Below the pieces are notes generated by a model. That model searched no databases. It saw nothing but the letters and a program-made list of their open reading frames with translations, and was not told where the DNA came from. Positions 16,591 through 24,726 of a stretch of 64,000 bases of DNA are shown in pieces. This DNA comes from Metabacillus_B sp050107715 (GTDB lineage: Bacteria; Bacillota; Bacilli; Bacillales; Bacillaceae). The position numbers and the translations under genes are program-made. The stretch covers positions 682,001-746,000 of the forward strand of contig NZ_JBNILN010000001.1 of the NCBI RefSeq assembly GCF_050107715.1, given 5' to 3'. Within the stretch, counting starts at the first letter, position 1. Every line of letters starts with the position of its first letter.

Positions 16591-16920
16591 CTATGCTAAA
16601 ACACGCTTATAAAGCGTGATACAGTATGTCCCATTGCCTCCAGCTTCTGTTGTAGTAATAGTAAAGTCAATGGGATTATTAACAGATTGAGAAATGGTAT
16701 TGCCAGGTTCAGCACTTAGAGCAATCGCAGGGGCAGCTGTACCTGCTGCCGTAACAGCTCCCTGACTTGAAGCTGAGTTAAAAATTTGAAAAGTCCCCGA
16801 TATATATCCTCCAGGGGCACCCCAAACTTGTTCATCAATTAATACCCCGTTAAAATTCCCGCATATTTCTTCTTTTATAAGCTGGGCTGAAGGACAGCAA
16901 CCCGCTTTTGAACCACACAT
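16591..16920 (-). CDS. Candidate endospore-appendage (ENA) subunit, DUF3992-like
   Basis: A 109-residue protein with an N-terminal connector carrying Cys2, a Cys8-Cys9 pair and Cys20 (CCPSAQLIKEEIC, that is CC-X10-C), a beta-rich body (YISGTFQIFNSASSQG, IDFTITTTEAGG) and a C-terminal Cys in GTYCITLYKRV. Known Ena fibre subunits of the B. cereus group are 100-130-residue jelly rolls with just such a CC-Xn-C connector that disulfide-links successive subunits. I therefore propose a fibre-forming spore-appendage subunit. GAAAGGAGAA precedes the ATG. A weak sigma K-like -10 (CATATATTG, 16968-16960) lies upstream. Another spore-surface Cys-rich protein is the alternative. Confidence 0.65.
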   Translation of the reverse strand: MCGSKAGCCPSAQLIKEEICGNFNGVLIDEQVWGAPGGYISGTFQIFNSASSQGAVTAAGTAAPAIALSAEPGNTISQSVNNPIDFTITTTEAGGNGTYCITLYKRVLA

Positions 16921-17215
16921 TGAAGCATTCTCCTTTCAAATTTTAAATAATAGATTATTCAATATATGTGATGATTCAAACCTTCATGTTGCAACCTGCA
17001 TCCGTCTAGCTTCATACTATTTTTTGATAGATACAATCGCATTCCTCAGTAAATCAAGCTTTAATGGACATCTTTAACCGTATAATCTGACAGGGATTGT
17101 GCCAGCTTTTCTTACTTGAACTTCACAGATTTATCTAAGTTACTGTTATTCTGCGAAAGAAAAACCCGATTAACGTCTATGCAGCCATTTTTTGCGTCAG
17201 CTATCATTTACGTAT
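16921..17215. other. Intergenic region upstream of the ENA-like pair
   Basis: About 300 bases with no supported reading frame. It holds the ENA-like promoter region near its left end and nothing else that I can name. Confidence 0.5.
16960..16989 (-). promoter_or_regulatory. Weak sigma K-like promoter upstream of the ENA-like pair
   Basis: CATATATTG (16968-16960) is one base off the sigma K -10 CATANNNTA; the nearest AC (16989-16988) is 19 bases away, longer than usual. Tentative. Confidence 0.28.
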
Positions 17216-17253
17216 AAAAAAGCCCAGAGTTTCTCTATCACTCTGAGCTTTAT
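17216..17253 (-). terminator. Terminator downstream of ung
   Basis: AAAGCTCAGAG / CTCTGGGCTT stem on the minus strand with one mismatch, followed by TTTTTTA, about 50 bases after the ung stop. Confidence 0.65.
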
Positions 17254-17301
17254 CTTTATAATTTTTAAGGACGGCTGTCCACCGTTGGATTTTAAGGCTG
17301 T

Positions 17302-17979
17302 TTACTCAATGCACCAATCAATTTCCCTCAGCCCTTTTCCCTTTAAAAACTCGTTGGTTCTGGAAAAAGGCTTGCTGCCAAAGAAGCCCCGTCTGGCTGA
17401 AAACGGACTTGGATGGGGGGATTCAATTACGGTATGCCTGGAAAGGTCGATCAGCTCTTTTTTTGCCTGGGCATGCTTGCCCCACAAGATGAACACGACC
17501 GGCTCGTTCTTATTATTCAGGCTTTTGATGACTTCGTCCGTAAACTGCTCCCAGCCTAATCCTTTATGGGAATTCGCTTCCCCCTTCCGGACAGACAGCA
17601 CGGTATTCAGCAACAGGACCCCTTCCTCCGCCCACTTTACCAGAGAACCGTGGGAAGGCTCCGGGCATCCAAGATCTTCGCACAGCTCTTTATAAATATT
17701 TTTCAGAGATGGCGGCTTCGGGACTCCTTCTTTCACAGAGAAGCTAAGCCCGTGGGCCTGCCCAGGACCGTGATAGGGATCCTGGCCAAGGATTACGGCT
17801 TTCACCTCACGAAAAGGGGTCAGGTGGAGAGCGTTAAAAAGCTCATATGGATCCGGATAAACCGTCCCGTTTTCATATTCGTTTTTCAGCTTCTCCCTGA
17901 GCTCCAAATAATAGTTTTCTGAAAACTGGCCTTCAAGCTCCTGCCACCAGTCATTTTGTATCAGCTGCTTCATATACAT
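17302..17979 (-). CDS. ung: Uracil-DNA glycosylase
   Basis: Base-excision repair enzyme removing uracil from DNA. The 225 residues match family-1 UDG. The water-activating loop GQDPYHGPGQAHGLSFSV contains the catalytic Asp near residue 65, and the minor-groove/insertion loop HPSPFSARRGFFG contains the catalytic His near 187. The start at 17979 is preceded by GGGGATG. It lies 11 bp downstream of ywdF on the same strand, the ung-ywdF order of B. subtilis. No oddities seen. Confidence 0.96.
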   Translation of the reverse strand: MYMKQLIQNDWWQELEGQFSENYYLELREKLKNEYENGTVYPDPYELFNALHLTPFREVKAVILGQDPYHGPGQAHGLSFSVKEGVPKPPSLKNIYKELCEDLGCPEPSHGSLVKWAEEGVLLLNTVLSVRKGEANSHKGLGWEQFTDEVIKSLNNKNEPVVFILWGKHAQAKKELIDLSRHTVIESPHPSPFSARRGFFGSKPFSRTNEFLKGKGLREIDWCIE

Positions 17980-17990
17980 CCCCTGCCCTG

Positions 17991-18812
17991 CTATTTTGCC
18001 AGTGAGTTTTCCTGAGCGAGCCTTGAGACAATCGGCATGCCGTCCCAGATGATCTCGCTTGAAGACTCAAGGTTTTTGATTTCCGGTTCCTCAAGAAGCG
18101 AATGAAAATTTTGGACCTCCAGCTCACCAAGGCTGTGTTTATCAGCGAGAATGTTTAAAAATCCCTGTCTTACCGAGGAGAGCTGGGCCGACTGATTATC
18201 CCCGCTGTTATCAAAGGAATAGACGACACCCGCTACAGGCACCCGCTTTACGATATGCTTCTTCATCACCCTTAAAATGAAATCCCAATCCCAGTAGTTG
18301 TGCACATCCAAATCAAAGTAGCCGATTTGGTCATGCAGCTCTCTTTTGTAAAGACTTCCGGATGGAACATAAGTGGAGAATCTTTTCATATTGTGAGCAT
18401 CGTATTGATACGCAAACAGCTTTCTTTCCTGCGGAAAACGGATGAACCGCTGCCACTTAAAACGGACAATCTCAGCATCCGAGTAGGCGAGGTCCGCCTT
18501 GCTCAGTGCGCGCGCCATTCTCTCAAGATGAGACGGCATCAGCAGATCATCGTCATCACACAGCATGATCGCGTCGCCTGTCGCCTGCCTTACACCCAAA
18601 TTTCTCGCTTGAACATGCCCGCCATTTTCCGTAAGATGCTGAATCTGAATAGGAAGCTCGGGATACATTTCCTTCAGCCGGTCCACCCGTTCACCCGCGT
18701 CATTTACGATAATAATTTGATGAGGCTTTAAGGTTTGGCGCATAAGACATTCCATTAGCTCAGCAAGCGCCCATAAACGGTTATATGTTGTGACCACGAC
18801 AGAAATTTTCAT
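17991..18812 (-). CDS. ywdF: Family-2 glycosyltransferase YwdF
   Basis: GT-A fold glycosyltransferase of 273 residues: MKISVVVTTYNR at the N-terminus binds the nucleotide, VNDAGERVDRL follows, and LCDDDDLLMPSHLERM carries the metal-binding DDD (about residue 90). No membrane segment, so cytosolic or peripheral. Acceptor and sugar donor are unknown; a surface polysaccharide or spore-surface role is possible but not shown. GGAGGGGTC precedes the ATG. Co-oriented with ung, 11 bp apart, and probably co-transcribed. Confidence 0.87.
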   Translation of the reverse strand: MKISVVVTTYNRLWALAELMECLMRQTLKPHQIIIVNDAGERVDRLKEMYPELPIQIQHLTENGGHVQARNLGVRQATGDAIMLCDDDDLLMPSHLERMARALSKADLAYSDAEIVRFKWQRFIRFPQERKLFAYQYDAHNMKRFSTYVPSGSLYKRELHDQIGYFDLDVHNYWDWDFILRVMKKHIVKRVPVAGVVYSFDNSGDNQSAQLSSVRQGFLNILADKHSLGELEVQNFHSLLEEPEIKNLESSSEIIWDGMPIVSRLAQENSLAK

Positions 18813-18889
18813 TCTCCGACCCCTCCCTTGCGCATTCTTTGTTTTTATTAAATCATATCTTGCGTCTTATATCATCTTTCAATCGTTCC

Positions 18890-18915
18890 GTTTTCCCGCT
18901 TATTAAAAAGGGTAA
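18890..18915 (+). promoter_or_regulatory. Sigma B promoter of the YflT-like gene at 18949
   Basis: GTTTTC (18890-18895), 14 bases, GGGTAA (18910-18915): a strong fit to sigma B GTTTAA-N12-15-GGGWAW, 34 bases before the ATG. Confidence 0.72.
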
Positions 18916-18948
18916 TGTGTGTTATCTGGTGGTATAGGAGGAAGCGGC

Positions 18949-19281
18949 ATGAAATTATTTGTAGCAGAAAATGGCGTTCAGGCTTTAGATAAAGTAAGAA
19001 AACTCGAGGAACAGGGAATCAGCAGGGATTCTATCTATTTATTTGCTCAGGATGAAGAGCGCTCCAAGCATTTAACGGAAAATACAGACACGGGCAAAAT
19101 GAATACACTGGATCAGGGCCTTTTCAATATGATGGCGAATGCTTTCCGCTCAAGAACTGATGAATTAACTTCCAAATTGGAGGCTCTTGGCGTCAGTCAG
19201 AATGAAGCCCTTCAATATGAAAATGAGCTGGCCAGCGGCCGGATTATTATTTTGGCACAGGAAAAAGAACAGCATTCATGA
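18949..19281 (+). CDS. General stress protein, YflT/GSP17M family, second copy
   Basis: A soluble 110-residue relative of the protein at 15663 (shared plan: MKLFVAENGVQALDKVRKLEE, DSIYLFAQDEERSKHL, a YENELASGRIIILAQEKE tail, each partly quoted). The ATG at 18949 lies eight bases after GGAGGAAG; an earlier in-frame ATG at 18919 precedes that site. A near-consensus sigma B promoter lies just upstream, so general-stress induction is likely. It may participate in stress survival, but no biochemical activity is known for the family. Confidence 0.85.
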   Translation: MKLFVAENGVQALDKVRKLEEQGISRDSIYLFAQDEERSKHLTENTDTGKMNTLDQGLFNMMANAFRSRTDELTSKLEALGVSQNEALQYENELASGRIIILAQEKEQHS

Positions 19282-19491
19282 AAATTCGCGGGTGCCGCAG
19301 CTCTAAAGGTAATAGGGGGCAGAGACTGCACATGTCTGGGTCTGCGAAAGCTGGAGGACGAAGCCTTTGATAGGCAGATATTGAGGGGGGCTGGCACGGT
19401 GCCAGCCCCCTCCCTGATTTTTTTAGCTTAAGCGGACTTCGGCAAACTCGTTTAAAGAGAAGGGCCTGGAGCGTTTTAGGGGCAGACCACA
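19282..19491. other. Intergenic stretch with a G/C palindrome
   Basis: No supported gene. It holds a palindrome of about 30 bases at 19384-19413 (GAGGGGG..GCTGGCAC pairing with GTGCCAGCCCCCTC) followed by a T run, resembling the palindromes at 58720 and 59306. It could act as the terminator of the stress gene. Confidence 0.5.
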
Positions 19492-19525
19492 AAAAAAATG
19501 CCCGGAGCATGGCTCGAGCATTTTT
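19492..19525. terminator. Candidate terminator near ywzA
   Basis: AAAAATGC / GCATTTTT stem with A and T runs on both sides. A second hairpin (GGATGGGGGAAC / GTTCGTCCCCCATCC) follows at 19532-19571. Confidence 0.55.
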
Positions 19526-19601
19526 AAAGGAGGATGGGGGAACCAGCATTCTTTCGGTTCGTCCCCCATCCAACTGCTTTTTTTTGAGGCTTTACTGTTT
19601 T

Positions 19602-19871
19602 TTAATGGTTATGCGCTTTGCGTGATCCGCCTGTCTTTTTCATGATCAGCTGGACAACAAATACCACAATGGCTGCACCGATAATCGCTGGAATAATCGC
19701 AAAGCCCTGGATGTCAGGCCCCCATGTTCCGAATAGACCGTGTCCAAGCCATGCTCCTGCAAAACCTGCAATAATGGATCCGATAATTCCTCCCGGCATT
19801 GACCCTTTTACTAAAAGGTCACCAACCCATCCGATAACAAACGCTACTAAAACAGAAATAATAATGTTCAT
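19602..19871 (-). CDS. ywzA: GlsB/YeaQ/YmgE-type membrane protein YwzA
   Basis: An 89-residue protein with three hydrophobic segments and the Gly-rich pattern of the 'transglycosylase-associated' family (GWVGDLLVKGSMPGGIIGSI, FAGAWLGHGLFG). The family is widespread in stress regulons, and the name does not imply enzyme activity. AAAGGAGTGACA precedes the ATG. A sigma B-like promoter lies about 40 bases upstream. It sits in the membrane as a small general-stress protein. The nearest terminator is the hairpin at 19492. Confidence 0.85.
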   Translation of the reverse strand: MNIIISVLVAFVIGWVGDLLVKGSMPGGIIGSIIAGFAGAWLGHGLFGTWGPDIQGFAIIPAIIGAAIVVFVVQLIMKKTGGSRKAHNH

Positions 19872-19907
19872 TAAATTGTCACTCCTTTAGGTTGTATTAC
19901 TCTTTAC

Positions 19908-19933
19908 ATTCCTTCTAAATACTTCTTTAAAAC
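19908..19933 (-). promoter_or_regulatory. Candidate sigma B promoter of ywzA
   Basis: Minus strand: GTTTTA (19933-19928), 14 bases, AGGAAT (19913-19908), one mismatch to GGGWAW. ywzA belongs to general-stress genes in B. subtilis. Confidence 0.5.
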
Positions 19934-20087
19934 CTTTTTTACTATAATAAGGTCTTTCGGCTTACCGATTTCCATTTTCAAACAGATAATGCCGACCGGG
20001 TCTTTGCTAACGCAGGATAGAACGTTTCATTTGGAAAAAGTCCGTGCCGCCCCTAGAGCAGGAGGGGGATCAAGCCAAAAGTACAGC

Positions 20088-20122
20088 AAAAAAAGTGCTC
20101 AGAGGCTCTGAGCACTTTTTTT
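20088..20122 (-). terminator. Terminator of the gal operon
   Basis: AAAGTGCTCAGAG / CTCTGAGCACTTT stem with a 1-base loop, flanked by A and T runs, downstream of the GH42 gene. Confidence 0.9.
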
Positions 20123-20145
20123 CTGTTTACAGACTGGTGTGACGA

Positions 20146-22143
20146 TCAGAATTCGATTTTAAAGAGCTTGGCGCCAAGCGGTTCAAGCCTGGTGGTTCTT
20201 GACATTTGCTCATCTGTTGCACAATCCACCCATTGCCCTTCAGGCAGGGTAATCTCAGCGCCTGCTTCCGCAGAATGGTTCATGACACTCAGGAACGAAC
20301 CGCGGCGGACCACTTCCACACCTTCAGCTGTCTCGATGGTTTCGGTCCCGGCATGTCTGAAAATATCTTTATACAGAGCTGTCAGCATGCTGTCCTCGAG
20401 AGCTGTTCCGATATAATAAACCGTTCCTTTTCCGAAGTGGTTTCTGGTTACGGCAGCGGTTCCCTCGTAGAAGCAGTCTTCATACACAGCAAGAACTTCA
20501 GCTGAAACAGGGTCGATGAGATCACACCAGACAGTGGCCGATGATTCCATTCCTTCCAGCAGGCCTGCCGAACCTTTTACTTTGTTCCCCTGACCGGTTT
20601 GAAGCGACTCATACTCGTTTATGCGAATGCCGGTCATGTCGCTGAGTTCTCCCGGAAGGGTTTTGCCTGTCACAAAGTTGTTCGGTTTTTTTACACCTGA
20701 ACGGTAGCTGAACACTACAGTTCCCCCGTTTTCGGCATACTGCTTCAGTTTTTCCGTAAATACGGGGTCTTCAAGGAAATAGATTGGCACAAATACTGCT
20801 TTATAGCCTTCAAGGCTGCTGCGGCTGTTTACGGCATCTGTTGCGACATTCAGGTTGTGTGCCGGTGTATAGTGTCTGAGCAGCTCCCTACGATGGGAGA
20901 AGGCGCTGCTTTGAGGCTGGATGTTCCATGCCCAGGCGTTTTCCGGATCATAATAAACGGCAGCCTGCGCCTCGATGCTGGAGGCAATCCAGTCATCTCC
21001 GTGCTTTTTAAGGGAATCGATGACTTCTTTCACTTCATAGTATTTTCGTTTCGGCAGCCCGTCGTGATCCAAAATGCCGTGGCAGAACTCTTCTGTTCCA
21101 AATTGCGCAGCACGCCACCTGAAATAGACGATGGCTTCAGCGCCCCTTGAAATGGCCTGATAGGTCCAGAGCTTAATGTGTCCGGGTCTTGGAAGGTAGC
21201 CAATCTTGCTCCAGCCTTGAGCACCGGACAGCTCTTCCATCACCCAGTACCCTTTGCCGTTTTTCGTGCCGCGGCAGAGATCATGCTGATGGGCGATGGC
21301 TGCCGGGGAAATGGGTTCAGCGAGCCCGCCCCATACCGGATAGTTATCGTACGCGACATAATCCAGATCCTCCGCCATATCCCACTGGTTAATGGCCTGG
21401 TCGGTGTAGACAAAGTTATGGGTGATGAACTGACCGCTTCGTATATGAGCCCGGAGGCATTCGGTCTGAAGCCTGTTGTAGCGTGTGTACGCATCTGCAC
21501 AAAAGCGGTCAAAATCGAGCAGAAGACTGGGGTTATGCTCCTGATATACTTTACGGGGCACTGGAATTTGCGACCAGTCAGTGTACGTCTGGCTCCAAAA
21601 GACCGTTCCCCATTCCCTGTTCAGCTCCCCGAGCGTCCCGTACTTTTCTTTAAGCCATGCTTGAAAAGCCTGCCGATCGGCTTCTCCGTAGCTCCGGTCC
21701 GATTTTTCATGACCGTATTCATTGTCTGTCTGCCAGCCGATCACATCAGGGTGCGGACCAAAATGCTTCGCCATTTCTGTGACAATTTTTAATGTGAATT
21801 CATGAAAAACCGGGCTGTTCACTGTATAGTGTCTTCTTGCACCAAAGGAAATTTGAACCCCATTTTCATCTACGGGTAAAATTTCCGGATGCTTATGGAT
21901 GAGCCACGCTGGCGGAGTTGCTGTTGGTGTCCCAAGAACAATTTTAATGCCGTGATCAGTCAAAAGCTTGATGGCCCGGTCATATAAAGAAAAGTCATAG
22001 CGTCCTTCTTCCGGCTCCATCAGCTGCCAGCCGAATTCAGCAAGCCTGACAACGTTGACCCCAAGCTCTTTCATGAGCCTCACATCTTCGGGCCATCGGG
22101 ATTCAGGCCATTGTTCAGGATAGTAGTCTACTCCGATATACAT
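20146..22143 (-). CDS. GH42 beta-galactosidase
   Basis: Cytosolic beta-galactosidase of glycoside hydrolase family 42, 665 residues. It opens with YIGVDYYPEQWPESRWPEDV, the family signature. The acid/base Glu is in WQTDNEYGHE (about residue 144) and the nucleophile Glu in WVMEELSGAQGW (about 303). A trimerisation domain and a small beta domain follow. There is no signal peptide, so substrates must enter the cell first. It is the last gene of galK-galE-galT-GH42, linking galactoside cleavage to the Leloir pathway. Preferred substrates could be lactose or galactan oligosaccharides; sequence does not decide. Confidence 0.93.
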   Translation of the reverse strand: MYIGVDYYPEQWPESRWPEDVRLMKELGVNVVRLAEFGWQLMEPEEGRYDFSLYDRAIKLLTDHGIKIVLGTPTATPPAWLIHKHPEILPVDENGVQISFGARRHYTVNSPVFHEFTLKIVTEMAKHFGPHPDVIGWQTDNEYGHEKSDRSYGEADRQAFQAWLKEKYGTLGELNREWGTVFWSQTYTDWSQIPVPRKVYQEHNPSLLLDFDRFCADAYTRYNRLQTECLRAHIRSGQFITHNFVYTDQAINQWDMAEDLDYVAYDNYPVWGGLAEPISPAAIAHQHDLCRGTKNGKGYWVMEELSGAQGWSKIGYLPRPGHIKLWTYQAISRGAEAIVYFRWRAAQFGTEEFCHGILDHDGLPKRKYYEVKEVIDSLKKHGDDWIASSIEAQAAVYYDPENAWAWNIQPQSSAFSHRRELLRHYTPAHNLNVATDAVNSRSSLEGYKAVFVPIYFLEDPVFTEKLKQYAENGGTVVFSYRSGVKKPNNFVTGKTLPGELSDMTGIRINEYESLQTGQGNKVKGSAGLLEGMESSATVWCDLIDPVSAEVLAVYEDCFYEGTAAVTRNHFGKGTVYYIGTALEDSMLTALYKDIFRHAGTETIETAEGVEVVRRGSFLSVMNHSAEAGAEITLPEGQWVDCATDEQMSRTTRLEPLGAKLFKIEF

Positions 22144-22163
22144 ACAATCACACTCCAGTCTGC

Positions 22164-23699
22164 TTATTGTGAGGCGGGGACACCGCCGGTTTTTGTAATG
22201 AAGGCCGCAAATGATTCCAAGCCTTTCTCGTTCCTTTTAAACACTCCGGCATGCTCAAGAATTTCCGCAAAAACTTTTCCGAGTTCTTCCTGCAGCACAC
22301 GGTAGCTGTTTTCCTCTGTCAGTTCTGTCTGTTCTTTTATGCGGAGAGCCCAGTCGAGATGCTGATTAAGCTCAGGCAGCTGCTTGATGGATTCCTCTGC
22401 TCCATCAGCCGGTAAAAGCTTGCTGAGCTGAAGCATTTCTTCCGTCAGCCTGCCCGGCAGCACAGCCAGTCCCATTACTTCAATCAGTCCGATGTTTTCT
22501 TTCTTAATATGGTGGACTTCCTGATGCGGATGGAAAATACCCATTGGATGCTTTTCACTCGTCCGATTATTCCGGAGGACTAAATCCAATTCAAACAGTC
22601 CTCCTCTTCTTCTTGCAATTGGAGTAACCGTATTGTGAGGTTCGCCGTTCGTTTCTGCAAGCACGCCTGCTTCCGGGTCAGAATAGCGCTTCCATTCATT
22701 TAATAGGTGCTCTGCTGCCTGAGCAAGCTCTGCTTTGTCCGTTCCCTGGAGCCTGATGACCGACATCGGCCACTTTACCATTCCTGCTTTAATTCCAGGA
22801 TACCGAGGATACACAAATGTTTTTTCTATTTCCGCCTTTGCCATAGGAAATTCATGACGGCCTCCCTGAAAATGATCATGGCTGAGGATCGATCCCCCTA
22901 CGATTGGCAGATCAGCGTTGGACCCCAGGAAATAGTGAGGGTATTCGTCTGTAAAATCCATAAGCCTGACAAATGTCTCTTTTGAGATTTTCATTGGTTT
23001 ATGCTCCCCGGCGAGAACGATGCAGTGCTCTTTATAGTAGACATAAGGAGAATATTGCAAAAACCATTCTTCCCCATTAAGTTCTGCCGGGATAATCCGG
23101 TGATTTTGTCTCGCAGGATGGTTCAGCCTGCCGGCATATCCGGCGTTTTCCTTGCACAGAAGACAAGCCGGATAGGTGCTCTCTTCCAGCTGTTTAGCCG
23201 CCGCAATGGCTTTCGGGTCTTTTTCAGGCTTAGATAAATTGATGGTAATCTCCATGTTTCCATAAGGAGTTTCAGAGTACCAGTGCTGATTCCTGGCGAT
23301 TCTGTCTGTCCGGATGTAGTGGATGTCCTGCGCAAACTGATAATATTGATCCGTTGCCGCTTCCATCCCCTCACGTACGGCGGTCTCTCTGAATCTCCGA
23401 ATCACCTCGGACTGGGAGGGAGTCAGGCAGCCCATCAGTTTCGTATCCAAGAGATCGCGGTACGTAACTGAATCCGCTTCAAGTCTTCCGTTTTCAAAGG
23501 CCCAGTCAAGTATTTTCTCTAAAATCGGAACAGGGGAATCCGGAACGGATCCAAGGTACGGCTCCGAATTTTCCCCGTCAAGCTGCAGAACCTCCAACAG
23601 CTTGTTTCGAACAAGATCCTGATCCCATTTGGATACGAGCTTTTTTTCGATGCCGTACTGAAGAAGCTCCTCAATAAACGAATAGATAGGCTTTAGCAT
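22164..23699 (-). CDS. galT: Galactose-1-phosphate uridylyltransferase, Firmicutes type
   Basis: Leloir enzyme exchanging UMP between UDP-glucose and galactose-1-phosphate. This is the long form (511 residues) typical of Firmicutes. The catalytic His motif is seen in GGSILSHDHFQGGRHEFP and a second His-rich stretch in FHPHQEVHHIKKENIGLIE (partly quoted). GGGAGGGAAAGCC precedes the ATG. It lies 31 bp after galE and 20 bp before the GH42 gene on the same strand. No frameshift or missing motif seen. Confidence 0.93.
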   Translation of the reverse strand: MLKPIYSFIEELLQYGIEKKLVSKWDQDLVRNKLLEVLQLDGENSEPYLGSVPDSPVPILEKILDWAFENGRLEADSVTYRDLLDTKLMGCLTPSQSEVIRRFRETAVREGMEAATDQYYQFAQDIHYIRTDRIARNQHWYSETPYGNMEITINLSKPEKDPKAIAAAKQLEESTYPACLLCKENAGYAGRLNHPARQNHRIIPAELNGEEWFLQYSPYVYYKEHCIVLAGEHKPMKISKETFVRLMDFTDEYPHYFLGSNADLPIVGGSILSHDHFQGGRHEFPMAKAEIEKTFVYPRYPGIKAGMVKWPMSVIRLQGTDKAELAQAAEHLLNEWKRYSDPEAGVLAETNGEPHNTVTPIARRRGGLFELDLVLRNNRTSEKHPMGIFHPHQEVHHIKKENIGLIEVMGLAVLPGRLTEEMLQLSKLLPADGAEESIKQLPELNQHLDWALRIKEQTELTEENSYRVLQEELGKVFAEILEHAGVFKRNEKGLESFAAFITKTGGVPASQ

Positions 23700-23730
23700 G
23701 GCTTTCCCTCCCTATATGATTGTGAATGGC

Positions 23731-24714
23731 TTAATAGCCATTCGGATGCTTTTGAAACCAGTTCCAGGCGCTCTCAATCATCACTCGCAATTCCGCATAT
23801 TTCGGCTTCCAGCCAAGCTCAGCCATTGCTTTTTGCGAGGATGCAACCAGCCTTGCCGGATCGCCCGCCCGTCTTGGAGCCACTTCTGCAGGGATTGGAT
23901 GGCCTGTTACTTCCCGAGCTGCTTCAATGACTTCCTTCACAGAAAATCCGTTCCCGTTCCCGAGATTGTAGGTTCCGCTCTCCGCCTGGTCACGAAGACG
24001 GTCCAAAGCAAGCAAATGGGCATCTGCAAGGTCCGTAACATGAATATAGTCTCTGATGCATGTGCCGTCAGGAGTTGCGTAATCATCCCCGAAGATCATG
24101 ATTTTTTCCCGCTGCCCAAGGGCTGTTTGAAGGATAATTGGAATCAGATGCGTTTCAGGCTGATGATCCTCACCCAGTTTTCCGTCCATGTGCGCGCCCG
24201 CTACATTGAAATAACGAAGCACCATGTACTTAATGCCGTATGCCTTGTCAGACCATTTCAGCATTTTTTCAATGGCCAGCTTTGTTTCTCCATAAGGATT
24301 TGTCGGCTCCGTCGGTTCGGTTTCCCCAATCGGAATATTTTTCGCTTCGCCGTAGGCGGCAGCGGTAGAGGAAAATACGATTTTTTTTACATTAAAGTCT
24401 TTCATGACCTTTAAAAGGGACAGAGCCCCATAGACATTGTTATCGTAATACTTCAAAGGATCCTCAACACTTTCGCCCACAAGGGAATCTGCCGCAAAAT
24501 GCATGACAGCCTCAATGTCATTTTCTTCGAAAAGATGCCGCAGAAACGCTTCATCCCGAAGGTCGCCCGTGTAAAGCTTTGCTCCTTCAAGGACCGCCTT
24601 GTCATGACCCTTTTGCAGGCTGTCTGCTACAATGACGTCTTCCCCGCGGTCCAATAATTCTGATACAGCGTGGCTTCCAATGTAGCCCGCTCCTCCACAT
24701 ACTAAAATCGACAT
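23731..24714 (-). CDS. galE: UDP-glucose 4-epimerase
   Basis: Short-chain dehydrogenase-fold epimerase interconverting UDP-galactose and UDP-glucose, 327 residues. The NAD-binding GGAGYIGSHAV is at the N-terminus, the catalytic Ser/Thr in SSTAAAYGE (about 123) and the YxxxK pair in NPYGETKLAIEKM (about 147-151). A PDGTCIRDYIHVTDLADAH segment is typical of GalE. AGGAGGAAATC precedes the ATG. It sits 12 bp after galK and 31 bp before galT in the operon. It can also feed cell-surface sugar synthesis. Confidence 0.95.
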   Translation of the reverse strand: MSILVCGGAGYIGSHAVSELLDRGEDVIVADSLQKGHDKAVLEGAKLYTGDLRDEAFLRHLFEENDIEAVMHFAADSLVGESVEDPLKYYDNNVYGALSLLKVMKDFNVKKIVFSSTAAAYGEAKNIPIGETEPTEPTNPYGETKLAIEKMLKWSDKAYGIKYMVLRYFNVAGAHMDGKLGEDHQPETHLIPIILQTALGQREKIMIFGDDYATPDGTCIRDYIHVTDLADAHLLALDRLRDQAESGTYNLGNGNGFSVKEVIEAAREVTGHPIPAEVAPRRAGDPARLVASSQKAMAELGWKPKYAELRVMIESAWNWFQKHPNGY

Positions 24715-24726
24715 ATGATTTCCTCC

